Below are positions 1-12,500 of a DNA stretch of 64,000 bases, piece after piece. Within the stretch, counting starts at the first letter, position 1; the number at the start of each line of letters is the position of its first letter. Both the position numbers and the translations under genes were made by a program. A model generated the notes under the pieces. The model did no database searches, was not told where the DNA came from, and was given only the letters and a program-made list of their open reading frames with translations. The stretch is from Epiperipatus broadwayi (Eukaryota > Onychophora > Udeonychophora > Euonychophora > Peripatidae), in the NCBI GenBank assembly GCA_028023455.1, contig JAQFVV010000031.1:4402001-4466000 (forward strand), given 5' to 3'.

Positions 1-1660
1 TAATAAATATAACTTGTCTGATTTATTTATAAAGGAGTTCTGCCTTACATAGGAGTACGAGAATAAAATTTGAAGAAAAAATTGTTTTGAACTTATTTTA
101 ATTTTTATCATCCAACTTCTCATTTATATACATATATTCCACATCATCAACTAAATAACAAATAAACAAACTTGTGGATTTTGTAGATACACTAACATAC
201 ATTAATATATAAAGATATTAAAAATTAATTTTTATGCCCGTGGCCCGGTAACATTATATTTCTGTGTTTTTGCATAGCATCAATGCCATCAAGCAGCTGA
301 CAGAAGCTAATAGAACAATACCCAATTTTCTTATACTCATATATATATATAACAATGAATAAATGAAAACATTTTTTTTTTACAAAGAACATTCAAGGCT
401 TACAAAGGACATACAAAGCAAAACTTACCAATATAAGAATATCAATTATAACTGGAAGTTAAAAACTATTGCAACATTCTGGATTAGACACCTCACATCT
501 AGATATATATCAGATGTATGTTTATTGAACAAATGCAGAACAAAAATTCTTGAGGGGGGGGGTTGATTCATAGAAGATGATTTTTTATTATGATTTTTTT
601 CTGAGTATTATTAAAAACTGGTCGTTGATTATAGTAAATTATATCTTTTCAAGAGTTAAATTTACTATCTATATTTATGACCAGATATCTAATATGCTAT
701 TTTTAATTCCACAGTACATCATATTTGATGCATATGCCAGAATTTAAGTATTAATGATCTACAAAATAATTTTAATATTTGAATGCAATCTATAAAGACT
801 GGTTTAATAATTAATGTTAAAAAAACTCAAATTCTCTATCAATCAATAATAGAGAAAAATCTTCAGCAGATTTTATCTTGGATGATTATTAATTTAAGGA
901 TATGAATTAATCATCTTGATAACTTAAGGCAGACATAGATATTGAGGTTCAAACAGACTCTAATATGTTGCTTCTGCATTTAATAAATTAAATAAATATT
1001 TATTTTGTCATAAAAAATGTAACTATTGCAAATAAATTAGATATAGCTGTTATTTTTTTCTGTGTATGATTATATGTAAAAGTCATGAATCTTGTGCTGA
1101 TATAACATAAAGTAATTAGAAAACTTTTATTAAATGACACTACAAGATTTTAAAAATACTGGCAAGATCATATGACCACTTGCTATATGTGAGCTATAAA
1201 ATTTATTTTTGCAAAGACACATTTTACTGTGAAGGAATGAATAGTAAGGAATTTCCTAAAAATATTTTTTAATCTGATCTTGAACATGATTTATTGGGAG
1301 AGGCAGACATCATTTACATAAACTGAGACTTCATTGAAAATATATAACCAAGACCAAAATACTATTAAAAGCTATAATTAGATGTTGAAATCTTTTTAAA
1401 AAAGTAAAGTTTACTGCAATGGTTAAAAATCAGCATCACAAGATATCAAATAAAGAGACTCAATAATTACTTATGATATATGTTTAGATATATTTCTAAT
1501 ACATCGATTGTTTTATATAATCATTATAAAACTTATTTTTCATATTTTATATGCATGACTTTTTGTCTTTCTATCTTTGTTTTTTTTTTTTGGAACTTAT
1601 GACTGGTTGCTAATGATATGTGGGTATTTATAATATACATAAATAGCTAAATAAATCTAT
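1..1660. other. AT-rich non-coding stretch
   Basis: I see no gene here. The 67-codon frame near the left end has no coding-like composition or splice context. The only notable item is a run of nine G at 554-562, one of several long G/C homopolymers in the window. Confidence 0.6.
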
Positions 1661-1765
1661 TTGTCAAGCGTTGGTGACCGAGTGGTCAGCACAGCTGCCT
1701 TACAAGCAGTTGTCCCGGGTTGGCGGGTTCGTTTCCCGACCGATGCTATGACACATAAAAAAAAT
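1661..1765 (+). mobile_element. tRNA-derived SINE, Val-like head
   Basis: A tRNA-like head begins with TTGTCAAGCGTTGG. It has an A-box-like TGGTGACCGAGTGG near 1672-1685, an anticodon arm that folds with loop CTTACAA (anticodon TAC, valine-like), and a B-box-like GGTTCGTTTCC at 1726-1736. The head is followed by GATGCTATGACACAT and an A-rich tail, where a mature tRNA gene would have a paired acceptor stem and T-run terminator. The same leader (TTGTCAAG..TTG) and tail (GCTATGACAYAT plus A-run) occur at 47415-47535, and in reverse near 9450-9552, so this is a dispersed SINE family transcribed by RNA polymerase III, not a functional tRNA gene. The B box departs from the GGTTCGANTCC consensus by one base. 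Confidence 0.75.
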
Positions 1766-2589
1766 TTTGAAAAGAAAAGTCTATTCATACACATGTACAT
1801 ATATAATATTATAATTTCAATTTGTAGTTTTTCCAAGTTACAATAATTAATAAAAGTAACAATTGATCCCCCCCCCAAGCGCTTCTAGATCATTTTTTAC
1901 CAAAAAGAGAATATGCAAAAAGAAAACAAATCTGGCTTAGGAGAATAATTAAGAAGGGGCGGCTGTGTATTTAATATTATAAAGAAACTGCATTAAAATT
2001 TTATGAAATCTAAATTTAAAATGGAGAATAAGTTGTTAGAGAATGATGTTAAATTGAAACTGCTACCAATCATGGTTAAATGTTATCACTTAATTCTAGT
2101 ACTGTATCTTATTTGCATTTAGTTATCCAAACTTTAATCCAACCTTGGATAATCAACTTAAACATGCATTCATTATTATTACTTCGTCATAAAATACTTA
2201 TCAATTATAGATTTGTTATAATTACACATACATATATATAAATGTTTAAATAATATAGAATTAAATATCGATATATGTGTGTATAGAAAAGATAATATGT
2301 CTTTTTAGGAAAAAGTATCCTCTATGATGTCATCATGGGTTATCGGAAATTTGAATAGAGACATTGTAATAATTTACTTGATTTTGTAATTTAGGAATAA
2401 TGATAATTAAACAATATTTCATAATTAAATTAAGCATTAATTATATAGATACAAAAATGATTACATATATTGTTTTATTAATACCCCTGTTGAATGCTTA
2501 ATAAGTTCTATAAAGTATCCAATATAGAATCTATAAGAGACCATCATTATATCTCCTTGTGACAAAAGACAGATTTCTTAAAGAATTAA
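1766..2589. other. AT-rich non-coding stretch
   Basis: No gene or recognisable element. It contains a run of nine C at 1868-1876 preceded by GAT, as at the poly-C tract near 44528. Confidence 0.55.
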
Positions 2590-2712
2590 AACTGGGATTT
2601 TTTTCTCCCATTGATTAGTGCCAGTAAGTCAATAACCTTGATAGGATCCTGTTTTTCACGTTGCTTCTGCTAATGTAATTCACCAAGTTCTTGTTCTAAT
2701 AAATTTGGCAAA
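2590..2712 (-). pseudogene. Possible coding relic, unidentified
   Basis: Read on the minus strand, about 40 codons give a protein-like string with one internal stop. The part after the stop reads QKQREKQDPIKVIDLLALIN and the part before it includes LPNLLEQELGELH. The charged, Gln/Glu-rich composition differs from the Phe/Ile/Lys/Asn-rich products typical of random frames here. I do not recognise the family. It could be a decayed transposon protein or chance. No splice sites clearly bound it. Confidence 0.25.
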
Positions 2713-3786
2713 CCAAATACTAATCACGATCAACATATACTTCAAAAAGTAACATTTGCCAGGTTATGGTTATGAAGGTAAGGAGAAAAAAAATTAGTAA
2801 GAATTTCCGTTTTAAATATTTATTTGAAATTATTGATGTATTTTTAAAATTAAATCAGTAGTTATTTATTTTTAAATTTAAACTATTAAAAAAATTTAGA
2901 TTCAGTAAATAATGTAATTTGATTACAAAATAATTTATATATACAATACTGTACTTTTATAATGAGGAAATAAATAATTAACGTATGACATAATTGATAT
3001 TAAACAAGAATATTTAAATAACGTTGATTTGTTTCTATGTATGTGAAATAATGAGAGAAAATAATATGTAATTTGTACTCATATATAAACATACACATTT
3101 AGTGTTTATGCATAAGTATGTATAAACGAGAATTTCCCAAGTAAATTTGGAGGTTTTTTTTTTCAGACACATGCCTATAGGTTATGCAGCTAACCATTTG
3201 GTTATTGATTAGTAAATAAGTATTTAACTATTATGAACTAAAAGATAAAACAATATATTCTATATAGATAATCAGCAACGGGCCTTGGACTAGCCTGGTC
3301 AGTAATGAATTCTCCAATATTCTGTTAAGAAATGCTGTAAAGGCCTTCATTCTGAAATAGGCAACATGTAATTTTTGTGTAGTGGTTAAAAGTTTTATAT
3401 AGTTTCAAAATGTATGTTGGCACTTTCTTTTGTTTAATAAATAACGAGTATCTTAATTATTCACTATTTGTGGAAACTAAACTAAAGAACTTATTGATTG
3501 AAGTTATAGCTATCTTTGTTGTAAAACTTATGTTTTGATTATTTATATTGGCCTATAGCATATATTTGATATATTTAGTTGTTTGTTATAATAGTGGTAA
3601 ACCAAGTTAGCAACATTTATGAAAATTTTATATCCCCCCCCCCCAGTATATGTATGTACTCCCATACATATACTTACTTATGATTTTATTATTATGTAGT
3701 CAATTTCTTGTGAGATTAAACATTTGATCACTTCATTCAGTTCATAATACTCAAGCAAATTGACTTGTGTTGAGAACTCTAGGATA
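2713..3786. other. AT-rich stretch with poly-C and hairpin
   Basis: No gene seen. At 3634-3644 there is a run of eleven C, followed directly by an 11-bp perfect hairpin (arms 3646-3656 and 3663-3673, GTATATGTATG and its complement, 6-nt loop). The 60 bases before the poly-C (AGTGGTAAACC .. ATTTTATATCCCC) look like a very degenerate tRNA-type SINE. Confidence 0.45.
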
Positions 3787-3790
3787 ATAA

Positions 3791-3850
3791 ATGAATAGTA
3801 AAAATAGTCATGAATCTGAGATGAATAGTAAAAATAGTCATGATTCTAAT
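3791..3850. repeat. Tandem duplication, 30-bp unit x2
   Basis: The 30-bp unit beginning ATGAATAGTAAAAATAGTCA occurs twice head to tail (3791-3820, 3821-3850). The first 20 bases and most of the remainder are identical. Confidence 0.9.
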
Positions 3851-4012
3851 ATTCTCATCAAACGACAGTAGCTTGAAACTAGTTTCTGTTGATTACTCTG
3901 ATTTACATTAGATGATCCTGGAGTAGAATAAAATGCTTTTAATACAGATTTATATAATTATTATTGGGTTTTTTTATGTTTTAAGGTTAACAATTAAAAC
4001 TGTATATGAAAG

Positions 4013-4204
4013 CTTAAAAGTTTAATAAGTTTATATCATCTATATTAAGTTTTAAAAAAGGAGAACTAGATTAAATGGGATGAAGTATAGTAGCGCTTTT
4101 TTATAACTGCCATGAGTGTATTTGTCTTAAAAGTTTAATAAGTTTATATCATCTATATTAAATTTTAAAAAAAGGATAACTAGATTAAATGGGACGAAGT
4201 ATAG
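4013..4204. repeat. Direct duplication of ~78 bp
   Basis: The segment 4013-4090 (CTTAAAAGTTTAATAAG .. GAAGTATAG) is repeated at 4126-4204 with only a few differences, separated by about 35 unrelated bases. This is a local segmental duplication, or two copies of a short repeat. Confidence 0.9.
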
Positions 4205-4649
4205 ATAAATTTAAGGAGTACAGTATTATATTATTTTTTTAATTGTTATAACAATATTAAAAGAAATATTTTAAACTTTTAATTGTAATATATATATATA
4301 CATTAAGTATAATTTTAAAATAATACCACATATCCAAAATACTATTCTACATAAGGTAATGATGAAGAACAGTAATTTTTATTTAAAGGAAAATAATTTG
4401 TTGCTTTTATTACAATTGATTATTAATTAGATAGGTATACATTGTACATTAAGTTACCTGCCCTAAGCAAATGAGGTTATTAGAAATTGATCACTTGATC
4501 ATCATGTTATTGCTTGCTACTCTTAACATTATTTATTCTAGCAGCTTTATTTTAAAGCTATATCATAAATCTTCATGTAATGAGTTCTCAATACCATTAG
4601 GATGCATATATTTATAAATTAATGCTCAGGATTTTTTTTCTCTCTCATA

Positions 4650-4703
4650 CTTATTTTATTATTAAATTATGGAAATATTTTAACACAGTAATAATAAAAT
4701 AAG
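4650..4703. repeat. Small hairpin, 15-bp stem
   Basis: CTTATTTTATTATTA at 4650-4664 is the exact reverse complement of 4689-4703, with a loop of 24 bases. In DNA this AT-rich it could be chance. Confidence 0.4.
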
Positions 4704-5500
4704 CAGAAAACAAAAAGTAGAAAATGTTGAAATTTCATTTCCGTTTTCAAAATATGGAAAAAGTTTGCTTAAGATGATATTTAAAATTATATTGATGAGT
4801 TTTTACATCTAATTTCAAATTATCTACATAATTTCCCTGATAAAAAATATTCTTAATAAAAGAATAAATATCCAAATCGATATTCAGAAATAGTACTTAT
4901 GTATCAACCATTATATAATAGATTATTTGAAATATTAATGATAGGAAAAAAAAAATGAATTTGCTCCAAATTACTATTAACCAAAGGTGGAATGTTAAAA
5001 TTCTTTAAATGTGTGTGAGAAATCCATTGCTTAAAGATCATTTTATCAGATTGATTTATATTATTGTAAATAAAAATGTTCCTGGAGTTAGTATGTTATA
5101 GAAGTGAAAATAGTCTACTTTATGGAAATTAATATTGTGTCACAAAGACCAATCTTAACATCATTTTTTAAAGAGAATAAAAAGGTCTATTTAATGGTAC
5201 ATATTTCATTAATGAGCCATTGAACACTGAAAAGGTATACTTTTAAAGGATAAGTCACGTTATATATATATTTGTGTATGTGTGTATTCAAAAGTTTATG
5301 TTTTGTAAGAAAAGCTTATCATATTTTTAAAATATAATAGTTTTAATTCTGGATTATAATGTTAATTAAATATAGAAGTGTCAAATGAAAACATGAATAA
5401 TTTTGGATTAGCAAGGGTATAGGTCAGTTAACAAGTTACATAATAGGTTAGATAAAATAAGACTTTTAGCAAAAAGCCAGTGCTCATGGTTAGAAGGATA
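4704..5500. other. AT-rich non-coding stretch
   Basis: No gene, RNA or mobile element seen. It ends at the TA-flanked insertion point of the transposon that starts at 5501. Confidence 0.5.
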
Positions 5501-6523
5501 TACACCTGGGTCTCGTTTTACGCGATAGATAGGTTCCTCAGAAAACACGCGCAAATGAAATTGCGCAAAAATAGACGTAACTTACATTGAAAAAGGGGGG
5601 ATGCGGTCTGTAATTTTTCGAAATTCGTGTAAAAGCAAAGCACCAACGTAAAATTACTTTAAAATTCGCGCAAAAAAAAAATAAGGAAATAAAATATGAC
5701 TAATAAAAAATTTCAAATTTGAAAAAAATTGATACAAGACAAACTTTTTTTAACTATAATATTTAATTTTATTCAAAATAATATATTTTTATGCATAATT
5801 TACATTTTTTTTATACACGTTTTAATTATTATCGATATTTGCCGAAAAACATGTTCGTTTGCAAACTGAGGAAATACAGCTAGCGCTAACTTCACACTCA
5901 TGTTGTGTCAATAGATTTCTGGTGACAACATAATTAGTAATTAATCTTTGAGGTGATGATTTTATTAATTGTTTATGAACTTAGACTTACGATAATAAAA
6001 AGACATTTATTCACCACTGCTGGGAAAAATTTAATTAAAACTAACAACTAAAAATTAAATTCTTATTTTTGTCTTTAATTTTCAATTTTGTTTAAAAATC
6101 AAATTTTGTTTCACAGCTATTACTCACCTTTTAAAAATAAACTTGCGGACACTAAATGATTAATAATTGATTATGTTCTTTTTTAAAAAGCAAAAATAGA
6201 ATGTGATTTAAAATGCAAAATTAACACGCACAATGTTTGAACAAATTTACATTATAATCTTGTAAAATTTAATGTGTGTATACATAAAACGTGGAAATTA
6301 TGATTTTAATTTCATTATTGCATAAAATCTTACTATTATAAAGCACTGAAAATATTGAAATTACTAAGATGAAAGTCGAATTCCAATAATGTGCTATTAC
6401 TTTCAATATAATGTAAGTGCATGAAATTTATTATTTAAAGTAATAGCACATTATCGGAGTTCGACTTCCAGTGAACTTCAAAATCGTGTTAAATAAGTCC
6501 GCGTAAAAAGAGACCCAGGTGTA
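5501..6523. mobile_element. Non-autonomous DNA transposon with 24-bp TIRs
   Basis: The ends are a 24-bp terminal inverted repeat with one mismatch: left 5501-5524 starts TACACCTGGGTCTCG, and right 6500-6523 ends GAGACCCAGGTGTA. The element is 1023 bp. The flanking bases allow a TA duplication, or TATA if the element is taken to begin at CACCTGGG, so the superfamily is uncertain (TA would fit Tc1/mariner-like elements). Subterminal sequence is rich in CG dinucleotides and in GCGCAAA-type repeats, unlike the CpG-poor surroundings. No transposase frame remains, so any mobilisation would have been in trans. Near the right end it carries an internal hairpin (6373-6403 with 6437-6467). Confidence 0.85.
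6373..6467. repeat. 31-bp-stem hairpin inside the transposon
   Basis: The arm at 6373-6403 (starting AAGTCGAATTCC) pairs with 6437-6467 (ending GAGTTCGACTT), with 29 of 31 positions complementary and a 33-base loop. It lies about 33 bp inside the right terminal repeat and has no partner at the left end. It is either a subterminal structure of the transposon or a separate small foldback nested in it. Confidence 0.85.
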
Positions 6524-7689
6524 TAAGTTATTTAATATTGGCGCATAATATGGCTACATAAAATTATTTTGTGTGTGTGTGTGGCACAGTTAATTTGGAA
6601 ATCCTTAATATCAAGTCCTTTTTGTTGTTCATTTCTTTTAATATATGCGAAAACATTCTAAGTAGCTATCTAATCAATGACTTAAAAAAACTTGAATGTC
6701 TTAATTGATTGGATAACACATGCTCAACTATGTGCCAATATATTGCTTGAAAAGTAATACTGCATGTTTTAAAAAAAAATCCTGAAGACAAATATATCAA
6801 AAGAAAGATTACATATTTTAAACAAAAATTCTATAACAATTATGTCAAGAAGATTACTGACTGATTAAAAAGATTCTGAAATCAATTACCTTAGAGTGAC
6901 ATAATGGACTGTATGGGCCCAATAAATATCTATAATCTTATCAACTACCATAAATCCATGGTAAAGTATCAAATATTCCATAATATTATATAGTTAAGAA
7001 TGAAATAAATAATTCATTCATACATGTCATAATATATATACTTATGATACAATTTAACTTTATCAAATCTAAGTTAATACTTCATAAAAGTGTTCACTTG
7101 ATTTCTCTATTTTTAAAAAATAATACTTTTTCATTTCATTCTTGATGAAAATTAATGATGAAGTTAAAAACATCATGTAGGCATCATATTTTCTGCATTT
7201 TATCAGTACATGATTTGATGCCTCCACCACCTCCAGTGGATTATTTTGCTAAAATTTTCATATAGACTCAATCATTTTTGATAATTCATTGCAGTTTTTT
7301 TCAAATATTACTATAATATTTTTTGTTAAAGTCTTTGTATAGATCTAACACATGTTAATGAAAACAATACGTTCACTTTTTAATTTATTTTTTGTCAGGT
7401 AATTTTTTTTGCTAAAGTATTCATAGAGATTCAGTGTAGCTATTTAATATTATACATTTTAGAGACTCAATGTTATTAAGAAACAGTATGTTGCTATTTA
7501 ATATTATACATTTTTTCTGTTCATATATTCCACCTATACATTTTCAGACATCATTAAATAAATCATGCCAGCATGATTCATTTTAATTGAATATGTAGCT
7601 GATTCTTACTTTTTTTTTTTTTTCAGAACTAAATCAAATATTTTTATTTTTTTTATGTAAACAAAACATTTATCTTTTTTTTTTTTTTT
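6524..7689. other. AT-rich stretch with a short direct repeat
   Basis: No gene seen. The phrase GCTATTTAATATTATACATTTT occurs twice, near 7438 and 7493, as a direct repeat about 55 bp apart. Around 7606-7624 and 7677-7702 two long T-runs are followed by CAG or GGCAG, resembling splice acceptors. Confidence 0.5.
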
Positions 7690-7702
7690 TTTCGCTTGGC
7701 AG

Positions 7703-7746
7703 AATTTAACTTTTCAATGTTCAGTCTGGTTGAGATATGGAGCGTT
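7703..7746 (+). CDS. Candidate 44-nt internal exon
   Basis: A long T-run ending TTCGCTTGGCAG at 7702 makes a strong-looking 3' splice site. Forty-four bases later GTAAGT (7747-7752) matches the core of a 5' splice site. Two of three frames are open across it: one reads NLTFQCSVWLRYGA, the other FNFSMFSLVEIWSV. Both stay open if joined to the segment at 7923. I recognise no protein family. The splice-site pair and locally higher G+C support it, but its small size means chance cannot be excluded. It could also be a cryptic exon. Confidence 0.3.
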
Positions 7747-7922
7747 GTAAGTACTTAAATTGTAGCTGCATTGCACTCCTACGGGGGGCTAGAGTGGCTC
7801 CTTTGTTGCTATTCTATAATGATCATTTAATGATTTTTCATAGATTTGATTGAACTTGAACTAAAATGTGTTTTGATTGACATTAATTCTCACTTAAATA
7901 TGTAGATATCAACATCTCCCAG

Positions 7923-8006
7923 TGCAATGTCAGTTCAGGAAAATCAGATGCCTCTCCAGAAGGGGCAGGATATCTTCAGGGCATATGGATAAAATTGTCT
8001 TTTTAG
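7923..8006 (+). CDS. Candidate terminal exon, partner of 7703-7746
   Basis: CATCTCCCAG ends at 7922, a possible 3' splice site 176 bases after the GTAAGT at 7747. Joined to the preceding candidate exon, two frames continue. One ends at TAG 8004-8006 with residues such as CNVSSGKSDASPEGAGYLQG. The other reads AMSVQENQMPLQKGQDIFRA and stops slightly earlier at TAA. Both have protein-like composition, and the segment is clearly richer in G+C than its surroundings. The upstream intron piece also holds an odd G-rich patch at 7777-7803 (CTCCTACGGGGGGCTAGAG). No family is recognised, and which frame (if either) is used is undecided. Confidence 0.28.
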   Translation, partial: CNVSSGKSDASPEGAGYLQGIWIKLSF

Positions 8007-9449
8007 AAATTGACTTCAACTTTTGGAAAATTGAAAAATGCCATTTTATTTACTTATTTTTTCTTATTTTTATAAAATTATATTAAATATTTATTTGTTA
8101 CTTGGACAAATAGTGATGTATTCATTCAGATTTTATTTAATTATTTGAATATGTTTGTTTTTAGTAGAAAGTATATTTGATTGACAATTTACAAACAGAC
8201 AAGAAGTGATAGGACTTTTGTGAAATTAGAAAGTACAACTTGACATAATTTATTTACTTACTTTTGTAAAATTAATTTCATTATTTCAATCTCAATAAAT
8301 AAGTGATGTATATTCATTGAAAATATTTGTTTATTTAACAGAAAAACAATCAGGTTTGGCTAATGTGAAGACACTATCATTAAAATAAATATAAAGACCC
8401 CTATCATTAAAATAAAAAAACACACTTATAAGAGATGGCGATTTCAATATTATTTTTATTTATTTTTTGCAATTATAAGTGTTTAAAAAAATATTTTAGT
8501 GCTTGTATAGATTTTTTAAGGAAAATTTGTTTTATTGATAGAAACTTTTTTGAGAACAATTTTTTTATATATTAAAAATAAGATTTTTACCAATAATGCT
8601 AAAAATGATTTATTTTTTATTGTTTATTTGTTTACTATTCTTTTTTTTTTTTTAAATTACAAAGTTGATATAATATTTTTAGGATTATTTTTCATTTACA
8701 AACTTATATGCAAAACATTTTTTTCAAATAATGTAAACAATTAAGCAAAAAATCAATTTCAATCTGGCAAAATAAAAGGCATGGAAAATTGTGATTACAT
8801 TTGCCAAATTAGCTGTGCAAAAGTACTGAACTAAAGGGTTAACTTTGAATTTGCATGATAGTATGAGTGACTGAGTACACAAGTTTGAATAATCCACGAA
8901 TCAAGCATATTACTAGTACTATACAGGTAGTAGAGCAGTCCTCATAAAATTTATGAATTTTAAAATTTTTTTTAAATTTTTTTTTTCAAATTTGGGATTA
9001 TCATATTGTGAATTTCAAGAAAGGTGATATTACTATCATATTACATTTGTCAATAAATTTGGTTTTTAAAAAATATCAAGAAAATGTAAAAATATTTGTG
9101 AGATATTTGTCTTTTATGTATGTTGCTTTGTAAACATAGAACTTCTAGATATCCATTAATTTTTACTGATTTGTTTATGTTATTATATATATATAACAAT
9201 CTTAACCTAAATTGGTTATTTTGGTTCATTTTGTTCATGTTTATTTCATAAATTTTAAAAAAAATCATAATTAGATATCCAGCTAATTTTGTTTTTAAGT
9301 TAAACATATATAAAATACAATTATGTATAAATTAATGCCAGCTAATCTAACTGAATTGAATATTTAGAATGTTTTTTTAATTAAAATACACTTCATCAAA
9401 AGATAATAATTTTTATCCTTCTCACATCATCTTGATAATTTTTATGCTT
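8007..9449. other. AT-rich non-coding stretch
   Basis: No gene seen. It holds homopolymer A/T runs and a short direct repeat of CTATCATTAAAATAAA near 8371 and 8401. The open frames here code only low-complexity Phe/Ile/Asn/Lys strings. Confidence 0.55.
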
Positions 9450-9552
9450 TATTTTTTTTTTCATATGTCAAATGCGTTGACCGGGAAGCGAACCCGGGCC
9501 AGCTGCTTGGAAGGCAGTTATGCTAACCACTAGGCCATCAACACTTGACGAC
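9450..9552 (-). mobile_element. tRNA-derived SINE, Gly-like head
   Basis: On the minus strand the head reads TTGATGGCCTAGTGGTTAGCA (A-box region, from 9521-9542), then an anticodon arm with loop CTTCCAA (anticodon TCC, glycine-like), then GGGTTCGCTTCCCGG (B-box region, 9481-9495). A GACATATGA and A-rich tail follows. Leader and tail match the SINEs at 1661 and 47415, although the anticodon differs. Two tandem copies of AATTGATTAATAT lie just outside the head end, possibly part of the insertion site. Confidence 0.75.
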
Positions 9553-12500
9553 AATTGATTAATATAATTGATTAATATAACTTACCCGATTATTTTATAT
9601 AATATACTTCAATAAATGTCTCAACTTTTTACGTCTTTTTAAGTTCTTTTTTAGAGATCAAATTTATTCAGTAATGAATCAAAACATTAAACAATTTTAA
9701 ATATGTCAGTGACCTTTTCACAACTCCTTGAGATTTTTTTAAAAATTACTTCCACAAATATCTGCATTACTGTTTGAGAAATAATAGGTGCTATTAATGT
9801 TACTATTTATTGGTGAAAGATAGACATATTAGTATTGACTTTTGTTTGTGATAAAATTTATTTCAAGAACTTTAAATGAAAAAAAGACATCAAAAAGAAA
9901 GATGAGAAGGACTGTTATCAACGATTTTGGAAACATCTACAATGAGCTATCTTCTCTATATATATATTTCACATAATTCGTTTTTGTAAATATATATTTT
10001 TACACGTCATATTTATTTAAAACATGATTTTAAAAAGTGTGTTGATTTCTAATATGAAGATATTAATAGCATATACTGTTTTCATCCAGTCTAATTATAT
10101 GTAGGACATACTTTAAGCATATATTTATATAGAATGTGGTTTATTCTCTTATATAAAATAATTCTAACATATATTGATTGCAAAACAACAATAACACTTT
10201 AATAGTCATTATGCTTTCATGTTAAATAATTATTTAATGCATATTCTGTGGGATTTTTTTAATTTAAAGTAAGACAGAAACAAATTGTTTGTGTCACCTG
10301 CATTGATAACTAATAGTCTCACTTTATAAAAGTTTTTAAAAATAAAATGTTTATAATATATATCACTAAAGTCAAAAATGCTATTTAATTAATTCCTCTT
10401 AATGTTATTAGAAAAAGGTACTCAGTAACAACACGTTTTAAGCCAATAAACATCAGATGGTCACCATTTCTTATGCTTACTTATAACTGTTATTAAAACA
10501 GTGGCAATACTTATGGAGAGTTTTGCCTGTTTTAACAACACGTTTTGTTATTTATTTTAAAATTAACATGATAAAAGAAATATATATAAAAGAAAACATC
10601 TAAAGTAAATTTCCCAATGATGGTAAATATATATAAACTTTGTTTAAGAGATGGGATTTCTTGAAAGCTAAAGCTGTTAAAATAGATACATTAATTTATA
10701 TTTTTTAAAACAAAACTTCTATGCAATGTGTCACTAAAATTGAAAATATTTTATTTTTTTAATATTATTAGTAAATTACAGATAAGCTATATATCATCTC
10801 TCATTGCTGCAAAGTAGATTATTTTCAATGTGGTGATATATTTTATACAAGATATATTTATTTACAATAATAGAAAACTTTTTGATAAATTGATCATTAG
10901 GTATTTTGTGTAGTACTTTCTAGCCATCTATCATTGAATATTGCTAATTTATTTCCTGCAGGGGGAGATGTCAAGTAATTGACCATACAAATTTCATTAT
11001 CTAATGAAATATGAATTATTATAATAAAGAGCTATGAAATTTGCCTTTTTGATATACCATAATCGACATTCTATAGAACTAAATTCAATTTAAGAATTTT
11101 AAATGTTCAAATGATAATTAATTACAGTTCTTAAAAGAAGACAGAATCGTTACTTTTATATTTTGGGAATATATGCTTACTATACTTTCTGTATAACATA
11201 TTAAAATTTTATCATATAACTATACAATAACTTGATAATAAATAAAATTTCATTTAAAGATTTTATTATTACATCGTATTAATCTTATAGATTAAAGACC
11301 TTTTTTTTTATATATTCCATATGCTTTTTCAATGTAGATTATCTTCCAGAATTTTAAAAACATTTACTTAACCAGTTTACAAAATGATCTATTTTAATTT
11401 TAAAAAAGTTAATAAGTAAAGTTTATTTCTGTTTTCCTGCTCTACTCTTTTTTTTCTTCAAAATGTGGCAAATTTCACTAATTACTATTACAATTCCACC
11501 ATTTTCTTAGCATGGTTTGGTGACAGTTTGAGTGGAAGACTCTGGGATTCACATTTTATGGATATCATAGCTAACTTTATCATTTCTGGTGCTCAAAATT
11601 CTTATGAACTCCTGAGCAGTAAACTATTCAGTTGTTATTATTACCATTTCTTTTTATAATTCAAAAATGACAAAACTAAGAAAGAAAGAAAAAACACACT
11701 TTTAAAAGTCATTTGATTAATTATTTATTGTTTCATATTTTTTATTTTAAAGTGTGTATATATTAATTTATTCTAGTATTTTTTTTTTTAAAAAAAGCAT
11801 ATAGATCTAATGATCATTCAAATTTGAAGTGTCCTTTTGCAATTTTGCCTAGATAAAGGAAATTATTCAATCGCTAGATTATTAATATTTTTGAATCTAT
11901 AAATCATGTAAATGAAATTTCTTTGTCTATTTTTGCTTGGTTAATGAAACAGAATTAAATAATTAATTGGGATTGATATCATTTATCTACTTCTATTTGA
12001 TAAATAATTGTCTTTTGGGTTTTAAAGTGAGCTTTAAAATATATTTCTAAATAACACACACAAATACATATTTTTTCTTATTAATCCAAAAGAGGCTATT
12101 AGTTTGAAGTAGACTCATATTTGAAGAACTATTCACAATATTACAGATAAATCATTGAAAAGTTTTAAAAACAATTGTTCTTTGGAAAAAAATTGTGCGA
12201 TTTTGATTTATACAATATCTATTTAAACAAATTTAATAGGACAGCTTATTTCACAATTCTTAAAAATGGAAGGAAATATATACAATAGTTTTTAGATATT
12301 TATGGTTTTTGTATTCATTTCTGTCTTGATTTCTTTTAGAATAATTTACTTATTACTACTAGCTTGGATAATAATTAAAATTTTTCAAACTTTACTATAC
12401 ATGTGATATATATAACTTAATATAATATGGGGTCTCATGGTATAATAATTACCACACCTACTAATCTTTTCTGTAATTTGGAATTTGAGTCTTTTAGAAA

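Noticed and set aside
1668-1748. Functional tRNA-Val gene
   Set aside because: No paired acceptor stem, an altered B box, and a SINE-type tail shared with two other copies.
3791-3850. CRISPR array
   Set aside because: Only two units with no spacers, in a eukaryotic context. It is a plain tandem duplication.
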